Shown: positions 8,386 through 18,036, counted from the first letter of the stretch. The stretch is DNA of 64,000 nt from Roseovarius salinarum (GCF_002834145.1 NZ_PHNT01000005.1:1-64000), one strand, 5' to 3'. Translations and numbers: made by a program. Notes: generated from the sequence alone by a model not told the origin.

Positions 8386-9348
8386 TCAGAGAATCTTCAG
8401 CGTGCTCTCGAGGAAGGGATGCCGCGCGATGGCCGGCTCGACGATGTTGCGCCGCAGGATCGGCTTGAGTGTGTCCGCGACATGGGCGGGCATCGACTGA
8501 AGGATGTCACGCCGCGCGGTCAGCGATATGGTCCGCGACAAGGGTTCGAACGGCAGTTCCAGCACGTCGATGCGTTCGGCGAAACGCCTGGCGCGCATCA
8601 GCGCCAGCGGCGTGAGGATCGTCCACCCCGCACCCTGACCCACGAGCGCAAGAATGGAATGATAACTGTCCAGTTCGAACCGGTGCGCCAGCGCGAGGTT
8701 CTGCCGCGCCAGGTGCGCCATGACCAGCCGGCCCATGTAGTGGCGCTGCGTATACTGCACCAGTGGCAGCCGCTTGAGCTGACGCAGCACGTCGCCGCCG
8801 GGGTCGATCTCCCCGCGGGGCGCGGCGGCGACGAAACCTTCGCGCAGCAGAGGGTGCACCTCGGCCCAGTCCTCGGCGCCCAGCTCCGCGGCCACGATGA
8901 CGTCGAGCGCGCGGGCGTCGAGCTGATCATGCAGCGCGTGGCTGGCGCCGGTCTCCAGCAGGAACTGGCAGCCGCTCAGCTCCGCCGCAAGGTGGGTCAG
9001 AAGCTGGGGCGTGACGTCGGCCTCGAGATCCTCGATCATGCCCAGACGGAACCGCGTGAGGGCCGACAGGTCGGACATCGCAAGCTCGGCACGGGCCTGC
9101 GCCGCCTCGTTCAGGATCACCTTGGCGCGGCGATGCAGGATCTCTCCGGCCGGCGTCAGGCGGACGGGCCGCGCATTGCGCTGCAAAAGGGTAGCGCCCA
9201 GCGCGCCCTCGAGGTTGGTCAGTTGCTGGCTGACGGCGGACGGGCTGGCGCCCAGCCGGCGCGCGGCGGCCGAGATCGAGCGCTCGTCGGCCGTGGCCAT
9301 GAAGACCTCGATTCCCCAAAGGGTGATCCGGCCGGGGCTGTCGACCAT
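8386..9348 (-). CDS. LysR-family transcriptional regulator
   Basis: A 320-residue LysR-type regulator. The N-terminal winged helix is clear (residues 10-65, with SISAAARRLGASPSAVSQQL as recognition region), followed by the two-lobed effector domain. The gene starts only 6 bases after the phaR stop on the same strand, so it may be co-transcribed with phaR, though nothing else ties it to PHA metabolism. Target and effector are unknown. The C-terminus is a little longer than the family average of about 300 residues. Confidence 0.85.
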   Translation of the reverse strand: MVDSPGRITLWGIEVFMATADERSISAAARRLGASPSAVSQQLTNLEGALGATLLQRNARPVRLTPAGEILHRRAKVILNEAAQARAELAMSDLSALTRFRLGMIEDLEADVTPQLLTHLAAELSGCQFLLETGASHALHDQLDARALDVIVAAELGAEDWAEVHPLLREGFVAAAPRGEIDPGGDVLRQLKRLPLVQYTQRHYMGRLVMAHLARQNLALAHRFELDSYHSILALVGQGAGWTILTPLALMRARRFAERIDVLELPFEPLSRTISLTARRDILQSMPAHVADTLKPILRRNIVEPAIARHPFLESTLKIL

Positions 9349-9354
9349 GGCGGC

Positions 9355-9936
9355 CTATTTGTCCATCTTCGACAGCTTTTCCTGCAACTCGGCCAGCTGC
9401 TTCTTTATCTCGTCGAGGTTCTCGTCCTCCGCGCCAGCGTCGTCCCCCGATTGCGCCCCGGGCGTGTCGTCCCCGGCGGCGGGGCCCGTCGACCCGCCGG
9501 ACAGCCCGCCCGTCATGGCCTTCACGAAGGCCTCCTGCTGGGCGCGCATGGCCTCCATTCCCGGCATCGCGGCCAGCGGATTGGCCCGCGTCATGTTCTC
9601 GAGCATCTGCGACTGGCCATTGCGCAGCATCTCGAAACTCGCGGCAAGGAAATCCGGCACCACGCTCGTGGCCTGCGTGGTGTAGCTGCGCACCAGGTCG
9701 GTGAGCACGTTGATCGGCAGCACGTTTTCGCCGCGGCTTTCGTGTTCGGCGATGATCTGCAGAAGATACTGGCGCGTCAGGTCGTCGCCGGATTTCAGAT
9801 CGACGATCTGCACCTCGCGGCCGTCGCGGATGAAACGCGCGATATCGTCGAGCGTGACGTAATCGGAGGTTTCGGTGTTGTAGAGCCGCCGGCTGGCATA
9901 TCGCTTGATCAGCAGCGGCTTGTCGGTCTGGGCCAC
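9355..9936 (-). CDS. phaR: PHA synthesis repressor PhaR
   Basis: A 193-residue PHA granule-associated repressor that controls phasin and PHA genes by sensing PHA polymer. The conserved N-terminal DNA-binding domain (IKRYASRRLYNTETSDYVTL, then DIARFIRDG) and the middle PHB-accumulation regulatory domain (ILTDLVRSY-type region, GQSQMLENM) are visible; the tail is acidic and ends in a short coiled coil (LDEIKKQLAELQEKLSKMDK). The start is a GTG at 9936 preceded by GGAGGA; longer frames read into the terminator hairpin. A TGC/GCA palindrome 17 bases upstream suggests autoregulation. It lies downstream of phaP and upstream of a LysR gene on the same strand. Confidence 0.92.
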   Translation of the reverse strand: MAQTDKPLLIKRYASRRLYNTETSDYVTLDDIARFIRDGREVQIVDLKSGDDLTRQYLLQIIAEHESRGENVLPINVLTDLVRSYTTQATSVVPDFLAASFEMLRNGQSQMLENMTRANPLAAMPGMEAMRAQQEAFVKAMTGGLSGGSTGPAAGDDTPGAQSGDDAGAEDENLDEIKKQLAELQEKLSKMDK

Positions 9937-9952
9937 GGGTCGTCCTCCAAAA

Positions 9953-9964
9953 TGCAGCGCTGCA
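9953..9964. promoter_or_regulatory. Putative PhaR operator upstream of phaR
   Basis: TGCAGCGCTGCA is a perfect 12-base palindrome made of TGC/GCA half-sites, 17 bases upstream of the phaR start codon. It resembles the TGC-rich sites described for Paracoccus PhaR and the three other sites in this locus, and fits autorepression. Confidence 0.6.
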
Positions 9965-9993
9965 GCAAGCCTAGACCCATGGCCGGCAAAATG

Positions 9994-10021
9994 AAAGGGC
10001 GAGCCATGCGGCTCGCCCTTT
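9994..10021 (-). terminator. Rho-independent terminator of phaP
   Basis: A perfect 12-bp stem (AAAGGGCGAGCC / GGCTCGCCCTTT) with a 4-base loop lies 88 bases downstream of the phaP stop. On the minus strand the stem ends CCCTTT and is followed by CATTTT, giving a U-rich tail. It should end abundant phaP transcripts before phaR. Confidence 0.85.
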
Positions 10022-10108
10022 CGCGGGAGGCATCCCAATGCAGGGAGGAGATGGGGACGGGATGCCTGCGACCGCGATACAGGGATCGGCGCCGGGGGCG
10101 CCGCCCGA

Positions 10109-10555
10109 TCACTTGGCGGCGCTTGCCTTCTTGGCGGCCGAGCTGACGTCATCGGTCGCCTTCTTGACGGCCTTGGCAGCGTCTTCCTGCATTTCCTTGC
10201 CGGCCGACATCATCAGTTCGACGGTGTCCGTCTGGACCTTCTTGGCGATCTCGGCGAAGGCGGCCATGTTCTCGGCAGCCACTTCGGCGTTGGCCGAGGT
10301 GAAGTCGGTCATTGCCTTGGCGTAGTCCGCGGGCTCGGTCTTGGCCTTCGTCATCTCGCTGAGCTTGGCGAGCGTCTCCTTGGTCCACTTGTTCGAGATC
10401 TCGGCCGACTTCTCGGCGGCCTCGAGCGCGACGCCCGACAGCTTCTCGTTCAGCGCGGCCTGGTTCTGGAACGCGTCTTCCATCGCCTTGGTGTCGACGG
10501 GGAATGCGCCCATCATGTCTTTCATCATCGTGTTCATGTCTTGAGCTTTTGCCAT
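10109..10555 (-). CDS. phaP: Phasin
   Basis: A 148-residue phasin that coats PHA granules. The sequence is almost entirely amphipathic helix, rich in Ala, Lys, Glu and Met (MMKDMMGAF near the N-terminus, NKWTKETLAKLSE in the middle, an Ala/Lys tail), matching the phasin_2-type family. The ATG at 10555 is chosen because the in-frame extension to 10630 is Cys/Pro-containing and runs into the operator region. Two TGC/GCA palindromes lie 68-108 bases upstream, consistent with PhaR repression, and a strong terminator follows. It lies between phaC and phaR on the same strand. Confidence 0.9.
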   Translation of the reverse strand: MAKAQDMNTMMKDMMGAFPVDTKAMEDAFQNQAALNEKLSGVALEAAEKSAEISNKWTKETLAKLSEMTKAKTEPADYAKAMTDFTSANAEVAAENMAAFAEIAKKVQTDTVELMMSAGKEMQEDAAKAVKKATDDVSSAAKKASAAK

Positions 10556-10622
10556 TGCTTCGATCCTTTTCGGTTCACGCGGCGGGCCGATCCCGCCGTT
10601 CAGCATCTGCAAACAATATGCA

Positions 10623-10637
10623 TGCTGCACCGCAGCA
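10623..10637. promoter_or_regulatory. Putative PhaR operator 1 upstream of phaP
   Basis: TGCTGC-ACC-GCAGCA is a perfect 6-bp inverted repeat with a 3-base spacer, 68 bases upstream of the phaP start. The TGC/GCA half-sites match the motif type reported for PhaR of Paracoccus denitrificans. Confidence 0.7.
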
Positions 10638-10652
10638 TTTCAAGGATTTTTT

Positions 10653-10663
10653 CTGCGTTGCAG
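10653..10663. promoter_or_regulatory. Putative PhaR operator 2 upstream of phaP
   Basis: CTGC-GTT-GCAG is a 4-bp inverted repeat with the same 3-base spacer as the neighbouring site. Site centres are 28 bases apart (about 2.7 helical turns), allowing two PhaR oligomers at the phaP promoter. Confidence 0.6.
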
Positions 10664-10698
10664 CAAAATCTTCGCGAACGCGGTGAAATATTTGAAAT

Positions 10699-12504
10699 TC
10701 AGGAACTTGCCTTCTGCTTCACGTAGGTTCCGGGCGCCGGGCACAGTGGCGGGTGCTCCGAATCGCCCGGGATGCGGGCCGCGATCTTCTTGCCCGAGCG
10801 CTTGCGCAGCCACGCCTCCCAGCGCGGCCACCAGGACCCTTCGTGGTACTCGGCCTGCGCCAGCCAGTCCTCGGCCGGCAGGCTCAGATCGGAATTCGTG
10901 TAATGGCCGTACTTGTTCTTGCTGGGCGGGTTGACCACACCGGCGATATGGCCCGACTCGGACACGATGAAGGTCTTGTTCCTCGAGCCCATCATCTGGA
11001 CCCCGCGGTAGCAGTCGCGCCATGCCGCGATGTGGTCGGTCTCGCAGGTCACCGCCAGCAGCGGGACGTCCACGTCGCGCACGTTCAGGGTTTCGCCGCA
11101 CAACTCGAAGCCGCCCTCGGCGAAACGGTTGTCCTGGCACAGGCCCCGAAGGTATTCGACCGTCATCTTGCCCGGCAGGTTCGCCCCGTCGCCGTTCCAG
11201 TAGAGCAGGTCGAAGGCAGGCGGCGTCTCGCCCATCATGTAGCTGCGCACCGCCGGCGCGTAGACCAGATCTTTCGAGCGAAGGAAGGACATCGTCCGCG
11301 ACAGGATGAAGGCGCGCAGCACGCCCTGCTCGGAGACCTCTTCCTCGATGCCATCGATGAAATCATCCTGCAGGAACGGCGTGAATTCGCCCTGATCCGA
11401 AAAATCGGTGAGCGCGGTGAAGAAGGTGGCCGATTTCACCGACTTGTCGCCGCGTTTCTTCATCAGCGACAGCGTCAGCGCCAGCGTCGTGCCCGCGATG
11501 CAGTAGCCCACGGCGTTGACGCGGTTCTGCCCGGTGATCGCCTTGACTTCCTCGATCGCGCGCAGGAAGCCTTCCTCGATGTAGTCCTCCATGCCGACAT
11601 CGGCGTAAGAGGCATCCGGGTTCACCCAAGAGACCACGAACAGGGTGTAGCCCTGTTCGGTGATCCACTTGATCAGGCTGTTCTTCGCCTTGAGATCGAG
11701 GATGTAGTACTTGTTGATCCACGGCGGGAAGATCACCAGCGGCGTCTCGTGAACCTCTTCGGTCGCCGGTTCGTACTGGATCAGCTCCATCATCTCGTTG
11801 CGATAGACCACCTGCCCGGGCGTGGTGGCGATATTGCCACCCAGCTCGAACGCGGTCTCGTCGGCCAGTCGAACGACCATCTCGCCCTGGTTGGCCTCCA
11901 GGTCGGCCACCAGGTTTTCCAGCCCCTTCACCAGGCTTTCGCCCTCGGTTTCCACCGCGCGCTCCAGCGCGTCGGGGTTCGTGCCCAGGAAGTTGGTGGG
12001 CGACATCATGTCGATGATCTGACGCGAGAAGTACGCGAGCCGCCGCTTCTCCGTCGGATCGAGGTCGTCGATGTCCGCGACCGCCTGCTCGATCGCGCGC
12101 GCGTTCAGCAGGTATTGCTGCTTTACGTAGTTGAAATAGGGGTGCGTCTGCCACAGCGGGTTCGAGAACCGCTTGTCCTCGGGGGCGTCCTCCGCGCTTT
12201 CGGGGGCGGTTCCCTGCACCATCATCTGCTGCGCGTCCATGAAATGGCGCACCGACTGGGCCCAGTATTCGAGCTGGTTCTCGAACATGCGGCCGGGGTT
12301 TTCCAGCATCTCGGTCCAGTAGTTCGTCGCGGCTTTCGCGAAAAGCTCCTGGGACGGGGAATTCAACGTCGATTTCGGCGGATTCTTCGATGCCAGCGCG
12401 GCGATGAGGCGTTGCGAAAGCTGCTCGACACGGGCCAGATTCTCGTTGAGTTTCTCGAGGTTCGCAGCCTCGTCCTGATCTGTGTCTTCCTCTTGCGTTG
12501 CCAT
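10699..12504 (-). CDS. phaC: Class I polyhydroxyalkanoate synthase
   Basis: A 601-residue PHA synthase, polymerising (R)-3-hydroxyacyl-CoA into storage polyester on granules. The N-terminal PhaC domain is followed by the alpha/beta-hydrolase catalytic domain: the lipase-like box GYCIAG with nucleophile Cys335, Asp490 in CETDH and His519 in ESGHIAG make up the expected triad, and the tryptophan-rich segment near the C-terminus (WWPRWEAWL) is typical. Length and the absence of a nearby PhaE indicate class I. It is divergent from the depolymerase phaZ; the intergenic region holds a TGC/GCA palindrome that may let PhaR affect both. phaP follows downstream on the same strand. Confidence 0.96.
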   Translation of the reverse strand: MATQEEDTDQDEAANLEKLNENLARVEQLSQRLIAALASKNPPKSTLNSPSQELFAKAATNYWTEMLENPGRMFENQLEYWAQSVRHFMDAQQMMVQGTAPESAEDAPEDKRFSNPLWQTHPYFNYVKQQYLLNARAIEQAVADIDDLDPTEKRRLAYFSRQIIDMMSPTNFLGTNPDALERAVETEGESLVKGLENLVADLEANQGEMVVRLADETAFELGGNIATTPGQVVYRNEMMELIQYEPATEEVHETPLVIFPPWINKYYILDLKAKNSLIKWITEQGYTLFVVSWVNPDASYADVGMEDYIEEGFLRAIEEVKAITGQNRVNAVGYCIAGTTLALTLSLMKKRGDKSVKSATFFTALTDFSDQGEFTPFLQDDFIDGIEEEVSEQGVLRAFILSRTMSFLRSKDLVYAPAVRSYMMGETPPAFDLLYWNGDGANLPGKMTVEYLRGLCQDNRFAEGGFELCGETLNVRDVDVPLLAVTCETDHIAAWRDCYRGVQMMGSRNKTFIVSESGHIAGVVNPPSKNKYGHYTNSDLSLPAEDWLAQAEYHEGSWWPRWEAWLRKRSGKKIAARIPGDSEHPPLCPAPGTYVKQKASS

Positions 12505-12529
12505 CTTGACGATTTCCCCCTAGACTTTC

Positions 12530-12541
12530 TGCTGCGCAGCA
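12530..12541. promoter_or_regulatory. Putative PhaR operator between phaC and phaZ
   Basis: TGCTGCGCAGCA is a perfect 12-base palindrome of the same half-sites as those near phaP and phaR, 26 bases upstream of phaC and 70 upstream of phaZ. It could regulate either or both of the divergent genes. Confidence 0.6.
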
Positions 12542-12610
12542 TTATCGGTTGGCTGAGGGCACGGCAACGTGCCCGAATGGACCGGAAGCCGGGCCCGAAA
12601 GGAGACGACA

Positions 12611-13882
12611 ATGCGTTACATGGCCACCTACGACTTGATGGAGAGTTGCCGCAACGCGAACCAGTGGCTCGGCGCGACCGCCCTTTCGCTCGCATCCTAT
12701 CCGGTTTTCAGCATGGTGCCAAACCCGGCATTCCAATGGATGGCCGCCTGGGGAGAGGTGACGGAGCGCACGTTCCAGCGCATGGTCGCCAAGCCCGATT
12801 GGGGGATCCGCACCTTCACCTGCGAGGACGGCAAGGACCACCTCGTCAACATCGAGACCGTTCTCGAAAAACCCTTTGCCGACCTGGTCCACTTCAACGT
12901 GGCCGGCCGCGATCCCCTGCCGCGCAAGGTGCTGCTGGTGGCGCCGATGTCGGGGCACTACGCGACGCTGCTGCGATCGACGGTGAAAAGCCTGATCGTC
13001 AACTGCGAGGTCTATGTCACCGACTGGCACAACGCGCGCGACATCCCCGTGTCGGAGGGCAAGTTCGACGTCGAGGACTACACCCTCTACCTGATGGATT
13101 TCATGCGCCAGCTGGGGCCGGACACCCACGTCATTTCAGTCTGCCAGCCCGCGCCGCTGACGCTGGCCGCCACGGCCTACCTGGCCGAACAGGATCCCAC
13201 GGCGCAGCCGCAATCGCTCACGCTGATCGGCGGGCCGATCGACCCCGACGCCACGCCGACCGACGTCACCGACTTCGGCCGCCGCGTCACGATGGGCCAG
13301 CTGGAAGAAACGATGATCCAGCGCGTGGGCTTCAAGTACAAGGGCGTGGGCCGCATGGTCTACCCGGGCCTTCTGCAACTCGCCTCGTTCATGTCGATGA
13401 ACGCCGAACGGCACGCGCGCGCCTTCAGCAACCAGATCGTGCGGGTGGCGCAGGGCGACGCGGGCGATCACGACGCGCACAACAGGTTCTACGACGAATA
13501 CCTCGCCGTGATGGACATGCCGGCGGAATTCTACCTCTCGACCGTCGAACGGATATTCAAGGGGCGCGAGATCGCACGCAACGAATTCACCGTGGCCGGG
13601 CACAAGGTCGATATCGGCGCGATTACCGACGTGGCCGTCAAGACGGTCGAGGGCGGCAAGGATGACATCTCGGCGCCCGGCCAGTGCGTTGCGGCGCTCG
13701 ACCTGTGCACCGGCCTGCCCGATTCGAAAAAGGCCAGCCACGTCGAACCCGAGGCGGGGCACTACGGCATCTTCGCCGGCAAGAGCTGGCGCAACAACAT
13801 CCGCCCGTTGGTGCTGGATTTCATCGACGCCAACAGCGGCCGGCACGCCCCCAAGGCGGCCAACAGCAACTCGGCTGCCTGA
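12611..13882 (+). CDS. phaZ: Intracellular PHA depolymerase
   Basis: A 423-residue intracellular polyhydroxyalkanoate depolymerase (PhaZ1 type) that mobilises stored PHA. As in the Ralstonia enzyme the nucleophile appears to be a cysteine rather than serine: Cys178 in the VCQP motif. Conserved stretches include the SGHYATLLR segment, the VYVTDWHNAR segment and the GHYGIFAG-type C-terminal His region. The start at 12611 has GGAG seven bases upstream; a GTG at 12569 would add 14 non-conserved residues. It is divergent from phaC across a putative PhaR site, so synthesis and breakdown genes share a control region. Confidence 0.92.
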   Translation: MRYMATYDLMESCRNANQWLGATALSLASYPVFSMVPNPAFQWMAAWGEVTERTFQRMVAKPDWGIRTFTCEDGKDHLVNIETVLEKPFADLVHFNVAGRDPLPRKVLLVAPMSGHYATLLRSTVKSLIVNCEVYVTDWHNARDIPVSEGKFDVEDYTLYLMDFMRQLGPDTHVISVCQPAPLTLAATAYLAEQDPTAQPQSLTLIGGPIDPDATPTDVTDFGRRVTMGQLEETMIQRVGFKYKGVGRMVYPGLLQLASFMSMNAERHARAFSNQIVRVAQGDAGDHDAHNRFYDEYLAVMDMPAEFYLSTVERIFKGREIARNEFTVAGHKVDIGAITDVAVKTVEGGKDDISAPGQCVAALDLCTGLPDSKKASHVEPEAGHYGIFAGKSWRNNIRPLVLDFIDANSGRHAPKAANSNSAA

Positions 13883-13906
13883 ACGGGCCGGCGGCGCTGC
13901 GCGCGG

Positions 13907-14197
13907 CTAGGCGTCGTCGCCGTCTTTCTTCGGCCGTGCCGAGCGGCGTCTCCACGCGCGCTCCCCGCGCAGCCAGCGGATGATCGGCACGACGTCGAGT
14001 GCGGCGACCGCCACGCCAAGCGGGAACATCCAGAACCCCACGACCGGCAGGAAGCCCAGGACGCCGCCCCCCATCAGGATCAACCCGGCCAGAAGCCGCG
14101 TTCCCGGCGGCAGGTGCCGCGCCGTCCAGACCTGGATGCGGCGTCGCAGCCGCCGCACCCGGGCCTTGGCGGTCTGCCGGTCGCGGGTCCGACCCAT
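13907..14197 (-). CDS. Small membrane protein of unknown function
   Basis: A 96-residue protein with a very basic N-terminus (about residues 1-25, Arg-rich), one or two hydrophobic segments (about 33-65, LLAGLILMGGGVLGFLPVVG and FWMFPLGVAVAALDVV) and a basic C-terminal tail. No family was recognised with confidence. The ATG at 14197 lies just past the stop of the alpha/beta hydrolase; an in-frame ATG at 14236 would overlap that gene by 31 bases. The two genes are probably co-transcribed. Confidence 0.65.
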   Translation of the reverse strand: MGRTRDRQTAKARVRRLRRRIQVWTARHLPPGTRLLAGLILMGGGVLGFLPVVGFWMFPLGVAVAALDVVPIIRWLRGERAWRRRSARPKKDGDDA

Positions 14198-14205
14198 CGC
14201 GCGGC

Positions 14206-14937
14206 CTATTGCGGCGCGGGCCGCCGCGCCGCCCAACCGGCCAGGGCACGGGTCACCGCGTCCGGCGTTTCGAGCGTCGGCAAATGGCCAGCGTCCTCGA
14301 CCACTTCCAGCTCGGCGCCGGGAATCAGCGCGGCCATCAGCTCGTGCCGGCGCGGCGGGGTCAGGGTGTCATGCGCGCCGCACAGAACCAGCGCCGGCAC
14401 CCGGCAGCGCCGCAGCGTTGCCTGGTAGTCCTGCCGCCGCTGCAGGGCACGGATCTGGCGCACGACCGCCGCGCCACCGACATGCTCGGCCATCTCGGCC
14501 ATCAGCTTCATCACGTCCGGGCGACAAGCGCCGGGGGCCAGCGTGCCGGGCCCGATCATGGCCCCGGCCACTTCGGCAAGGCTGCCGGACCGCGCCTTGA
14601 TGACCAGCGGCTCGTAGGCCGCGGCCGAGGCCGGGGTTTCGGCCAGCGCGTTGGTGTCCAGCAGCGCCAGCCGCGACACCCGGTCAGGTGCGCGGCGCAA
14701 GATCTCCATCGCGACGATCCCGCCCATCGACAGCCCCGCCAGCGCGAAACGCGCCGGCAGAAGGTCCAGCAGGCCCGACGCGATTTCCTCGATGCGCTCC
14801 CCGCGGGTGATCGGCGCGACGGTCACCGCGGCCACCGTGCTCAGCGCGTCGATCTGGGGGCCGAACACGCGCGCATCGCACATCATGCCCGGCAACAGAA
14901 CCAACGGGTCGTCCAGATACCCCTGCACGTTCGTCAT
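14206..14937 (-). CDS. Alpha/beta-fold hydrolase
   Basis: A 243-residue serine hydrolase. The nucleophile elbow GLSMGG places Ser70, with Asp190 (LCGAHD) and His218 (EDAGHLP) completing a triad in the standard order, and an oxyanion motif LPGMMCD near residue 16-21. The size and the lack of a signal peptide suggest a cytoplasmic esterase or C-C hydrolase; the substrate cannot be told. The neighbouring small membrane protein follows directly on the same strand, and another alpha/beta hydrolase gene of different sequence lies about 200 bases upstream. Confidence 0.88.
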   Translation of the reverse strand: MTNVQGYLDDPLVLLPGMMCDARVFGPQIDALSTVAAVTVAPITRGERIEEIASGLLDLLPARFALAGLSMGGIVAMEILRRAPDRVSRLALLDTNALAETPASAAAYEPLVIKARSGSLAEVAGAMIGPGTLAPGACRPDVMKLMAEMAEHVGGAAVVRQIRALQRRQDYQATLRRCRVPALVLCGAHDTLTPPRRHELMAALIPGAELEVVEDAGHLPTLETPDAVTRALAGWAARRPAPQ

Positions 14938-15139
14938 GATGTCCGCCGCCCTCGCCTCGGGCGCAGCTTGCCACAGGCGGGCGCAGGATCAATCCCTTTC
15001 ACCGGATGCCAGGGGCCAGCACGCCGCCCGGACATCAACAGGATCGGCCAATATCCTGCAATCACGCCGCATCCTGCCGGATAAGGGGGCGGGGACGGGC
15101 ACGCCAGGCTCTCTCGGCATGATCTCGCAGTGGCGGGAT

Positions 15140-15892
15140 TCATGCCGATTTTTCAATTACCTGCTCGACAGATTTCACGATCAGGTCGAGACAGTCGGCG
15201 TCGGAGAACCTGTGATCGGCCCCCTTGACCAGCGTGAGGCGCATATCGGGGCCCTGTGCGTGATTCAAAAGAGTCGTCGCAACCGACATATCCACATCAT
15301 CATCTGCCGTTCCTTGCAGAAACCTGACCGGAAAGGGGAGTGCGAGGGAATCCCGCAGAACCAGGTGATCGCGACCGTCCTCGATCATACGGCGGGTGAT
15401 GATCATCGGCGCGCCGTACTCGCTGGGCAGGGCGACCTGCCCGTCTTCCATCACCGCGCGGCGCTGCGCGTCGTCGAATCCTGCCCACATCGCGTCCTCG
15501 GTGAAGTCGGGGGCAGCGGCCACTGTGACCAGGCCGGCCAGCCGCGCGGGGGCCCGTCGCGCCATCAGGAGCGCAACCCAGCCACCCATCGAACTGCCCA
15601 CCAGCACCTGCGGGCCGTCCGTCAGCGCGTCGATCGCGGCGGCGGCATCCTCGGCCCAGTCGCCGATGCAGCCCGCCTCGAACTCCCCCGACGACTGCCC
15701 GTGCCCCGAATAGTCGAAGCGCAGGAAGGCACGGCCCGTGGCCCGCGCCCAGTCATGCAGGTGCAACGCCTTGGTGCCCTCCATGTCCGAGCGCAGCCCG
15801 CCCAGGAACACCACGCCGGGGCCCGCGCCGTCGTGCCGGTGGTAGGCCAGCTTGCGGCCTTGCGGAGTGGTCAGATACTGCGGGTCGGACAT
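15140..15892 (-). CDS. Alpha/beta hydrolase, ABHD10-like
   Basis: A 250-residue alpha/beta hydrolase. GSSMGG (residues 99-104) contains the nucleophile Ser101; a late Asp (GTADDDV) and His (GADHRFSD) provide the rest of the triad. The N-terminal [12 protein letters not shown] segment and the [11 protein letters not shown] segment resemble ABHD10/acyl-glucuronide or depalmitoylating esterases, a subfamily call that is tentative. The ATG at 15892 begins the conserved sequence; an upstream in-frame ATG at 15967 would add 25 poor residues. It is divergent from thrS. Confidence 0.85.
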   Translation of the reverse strand: MSDPQYLTTPQGRKLAYHRHDGAGPGVVFLGGLRSDMEGTKALHLHDWARATGRAFLRFDYSGHGQSSGEFEAGCIGDWAEDAAAAIDALTDGPQVLVGSSMGGWVALLMARRAPARLAGLVTVAAAPDFTEDAMWAGFDDAQRRAVMEDGQVALPSEYGAPMIITRRMIEDGRDHLVLRDSLALPFPVRFLQGTADDDVDMSVATTLLNHAQGPDMRLTLVKGADHRFSDADCLDLIVKSVEQVIEKSA

Positions 15893-16082
15893 GCCGGGCC
15901 TCCTGGTCGCTTGCGTGGGGTCGCGCGCATCCTGCCCCCGAACGCCGCGGACCGCAAACCGTGGCACATGCGGCGGTGCGGCGCGCTTGACTCCGCCCGC
16001 CCCCCGCGCGATTAGGGGCGCAGATCACATACCCGCAACCGGGCGTTCCGTGGGCGCCGAACCGACGAGGAGCTTGAGGCCG

Positions 16083-18029
16083 ATGGCCCAGATTTCCCTG
16101 ACATTCCCCGATGGCAACCAGCGCAGCTACGCGGCCGGTGTCACCCCCGCCGAGGTGGCCGCCGACATCTCCAACTCGCTGGCCAAGAAGGCCATCTCGG
16201 CCACGGTCGACGGCACCCACTGGGACCTGCAGTGGCCGATCGAGCACGACGCCGAGATCCAGATCAACACCATGAAGGACGACGACGCGGCACTGGAGCT
16301 CATCCGCCACGACCTTGCCCACGTCATGGCCCGCGCCGTGCAGGAGATCTGGCCCGAGGTGAAGGTGACCATCGGCCCCGTCATCGAGCGCGGCTGGTAC
16401 TACGATTTCGACCGCGACGAGCCCTTCACCCCCGAGGACCTGGGCCGGATCGAGGCGAAGATGAAGGAGATCATCAACCGCCGCGACCCGGTCACCACCG
16501 AGGTCTGGGACCGCGAGCGCGCGATCCGCCACTACGAGGCGAACGGCGAGCCATTCAAGGTCGAGCTGGTCGAGGCCATCCCGGAGGACCAACCGGTGCG
16601 CATGTACTGGCACGGCCACTGGCAGGACCTGTGCCGCGGCCCGCACCTGCAGCACACCGGCCAGCTGCCCGCCGACGCCTTCAAGCTGATGAGCGTGGCC
16701 GGTGCCTACTGGCGCGGCGACAGCTCGCGCAAGATGCTCCAGCGCATCTACGGCGTGGCCTTCAAGACCCGCGAGGATCTCAAGACCTACCTGCATTTCC
16801 TCGAGGAGGCCGAGCGGCGCGACCACCGCCGCCTGGGCCGCGAGATGGAGCTGTTCCACATGCAGGAGGAGGCGCCGGGCCAGATCTTCTGGCATCCCAA
16901 CGGCTGGCGCATCTACACCACGCTCCAGGACTACATGCGCCGCCGCCAGACGCGCGGCGGCTACGTCGAGATCAACACGCCGCAAGTGGTCGACCGCAAG
17001 CTGTGGGAGGCCAGCGGCCACTGGGAGAAGTACCAGGACCACATGTTCATCGTCGAGGTCGACGAGGAGCACGCGCGCGAGAAATCGGTCAACGCGCTCA
17101 AGCCCATGAACTGCCCGTGCCACGTGCAGGTCTACAACCACGGGCTCAAGTCCTATCGCGACCTGCCCCTGCGCATGGCGGAGTTCGGCAGCTGCAACCG
17201 CTACGAACCCTCCGGCGCGCTGCACGGGCTGATGCGGGTGCGCGGCTTCACGCAGGACGATGCGCACATCTTTTGCCGCGAGGACCAGATCGAGGCCGAG
17301 ACGGCGAAGTTCATCGCGTTCCTGTCCGAGATCTATCGCGACCTGGGATTCGAAAGCTTCGCGGTGAAGTTCTCGGACCGGCCCGAGACCCGCGCGGGCG
17401 AGGATGAGGTCTGGGACAAGTCCGAGGAGGCGCTGAAGGCCGCGACCATCGCGGCGGGCTGCGAGTTCGACCTGAACCCGGGCGAAGGGGCGTTCTATGG
17501 CCCGAAGCTGGAATTCGTGCTCACCGACGCCATCGGGCGCGACTGGCAGTGCGGCACGCTGCAGGTGGACTTCGTGCTGCCCGAGCGGCTGGATGCCACC
17601 TACATCGGGGCAGACGGGGCCAAGCACCGCCCCGTCATGTTGCACCGTGCCGTGCTGGGCAGCTTCGAACGCTTCCTGGGCATCCTGATCGAGGAACACG
17701 CCGGCCGCCTGCCCTTCTGGCTGGCGCCGCGGCAGGTCGTGGTGGCCTCGATCGTGTCCGAGGCCGACGACTATTGCGCAGAGGTCGCCGAGGCCCTGAC
17801 CGCCGCCGGCGTGCGGGCCGAGACCGACACCCGCAACGAGAAGATCAACTACAAGGTCCGCGAGCATTCCGTGGGCAAGGTGCCGGTGATCCTCGCCTGC
17901 GGGATGAAGGAGGTGGAGGACCGTACCGTCTCCACGCGGCGCCTGGGCAGCAAGCAATCGACTGTCCAGACCCTCGACGAAATCGTGAACGCGCTGTCGA
18001 CCGAGGCCACGCCGCCGGACCTTCTGTAA
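16083..18029 (+). CDS. thrS: Threonine-tRNA ligase
   Basis: A 648-residue class II aminoacyl-tRNA synthetase that charges tRNA-Thr. Domains run in the usual order: TGS domain (1-60), editing domain with its HDLAHVMA histidine motif (about 75-230), catalytic core with the zinc-site MNCPCH, the motif 2 region ([15 protein letters not shown]) and motif 3 ([11 protein letters not shown]), then the anticodon-binding domain ending near the C-terminus. Length is standard. The start has GAGG just upstream; a longer in-frame ORF is not conserved. Confidence 0.97.
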   Translation: MAQISLTFPDGNQRSYAAGVTPAEVAADISNSLAKKAISATVDGTHWDLQWPIEHDAEIQINTMKDDDAALELIRHDLAHVMARAVQEIWPEVKVTIGPVIERGWYYDFDRDEPFTPEDLGRIEAKMKEIINRRDPVTTEVWDRERAIRHYEANGEPFKVELVEAIPEDQPVRMYWHGHWQDLCRGPHLQHTGQLPADAFKLMSVAGAYWRGDSSRKMLQRIYGVAFKTREDLKTYLHFLEEAERRDHRRLGREMELFHMQEEAPGQIFWHPNGWRIYTTLQDYMRRRQTRGGYVEINTPQVVDRKLWEASGHWEKYQDHMFIVEVDEEHAREKSVNALKPMNCPCHVQVYNHGLKSYRDLPLRMAEFGSCNRYEPSGALHGLMRVRGFTQDDAHIFCREDQIEAETAKFIAFLSEIYRDLGFESFAVKFSDRPETRAGEDEVWDKSEEALKAATIAAGCEFDLNPGEGAFYGPKLEFVLTDAIGRDWQCGTLQVDFVLPERLDATYIGADGAKHRPVMLHRAVLGSFERFLGILIEEHAGRLPFWLAPRQVVVASIVSEADDYCAEVAEALTAAGVRAETDTRNEKINYKVREHSVGKVPVILACGMKEVEDRTVSTRRLGSKQSTVQTLDEIVNALSTEATPPDLL

Positions 18030-18036
18030 CATTTCC

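Noticed and set aside
10753..13665. Long plus-strand ORF of 970 codons across phaC and phaZ
   Set aside because: It is a GC-rich shadow frame of phaC and of the start of phaZ; composition is His/Arg/Val-rich and not protein-like.
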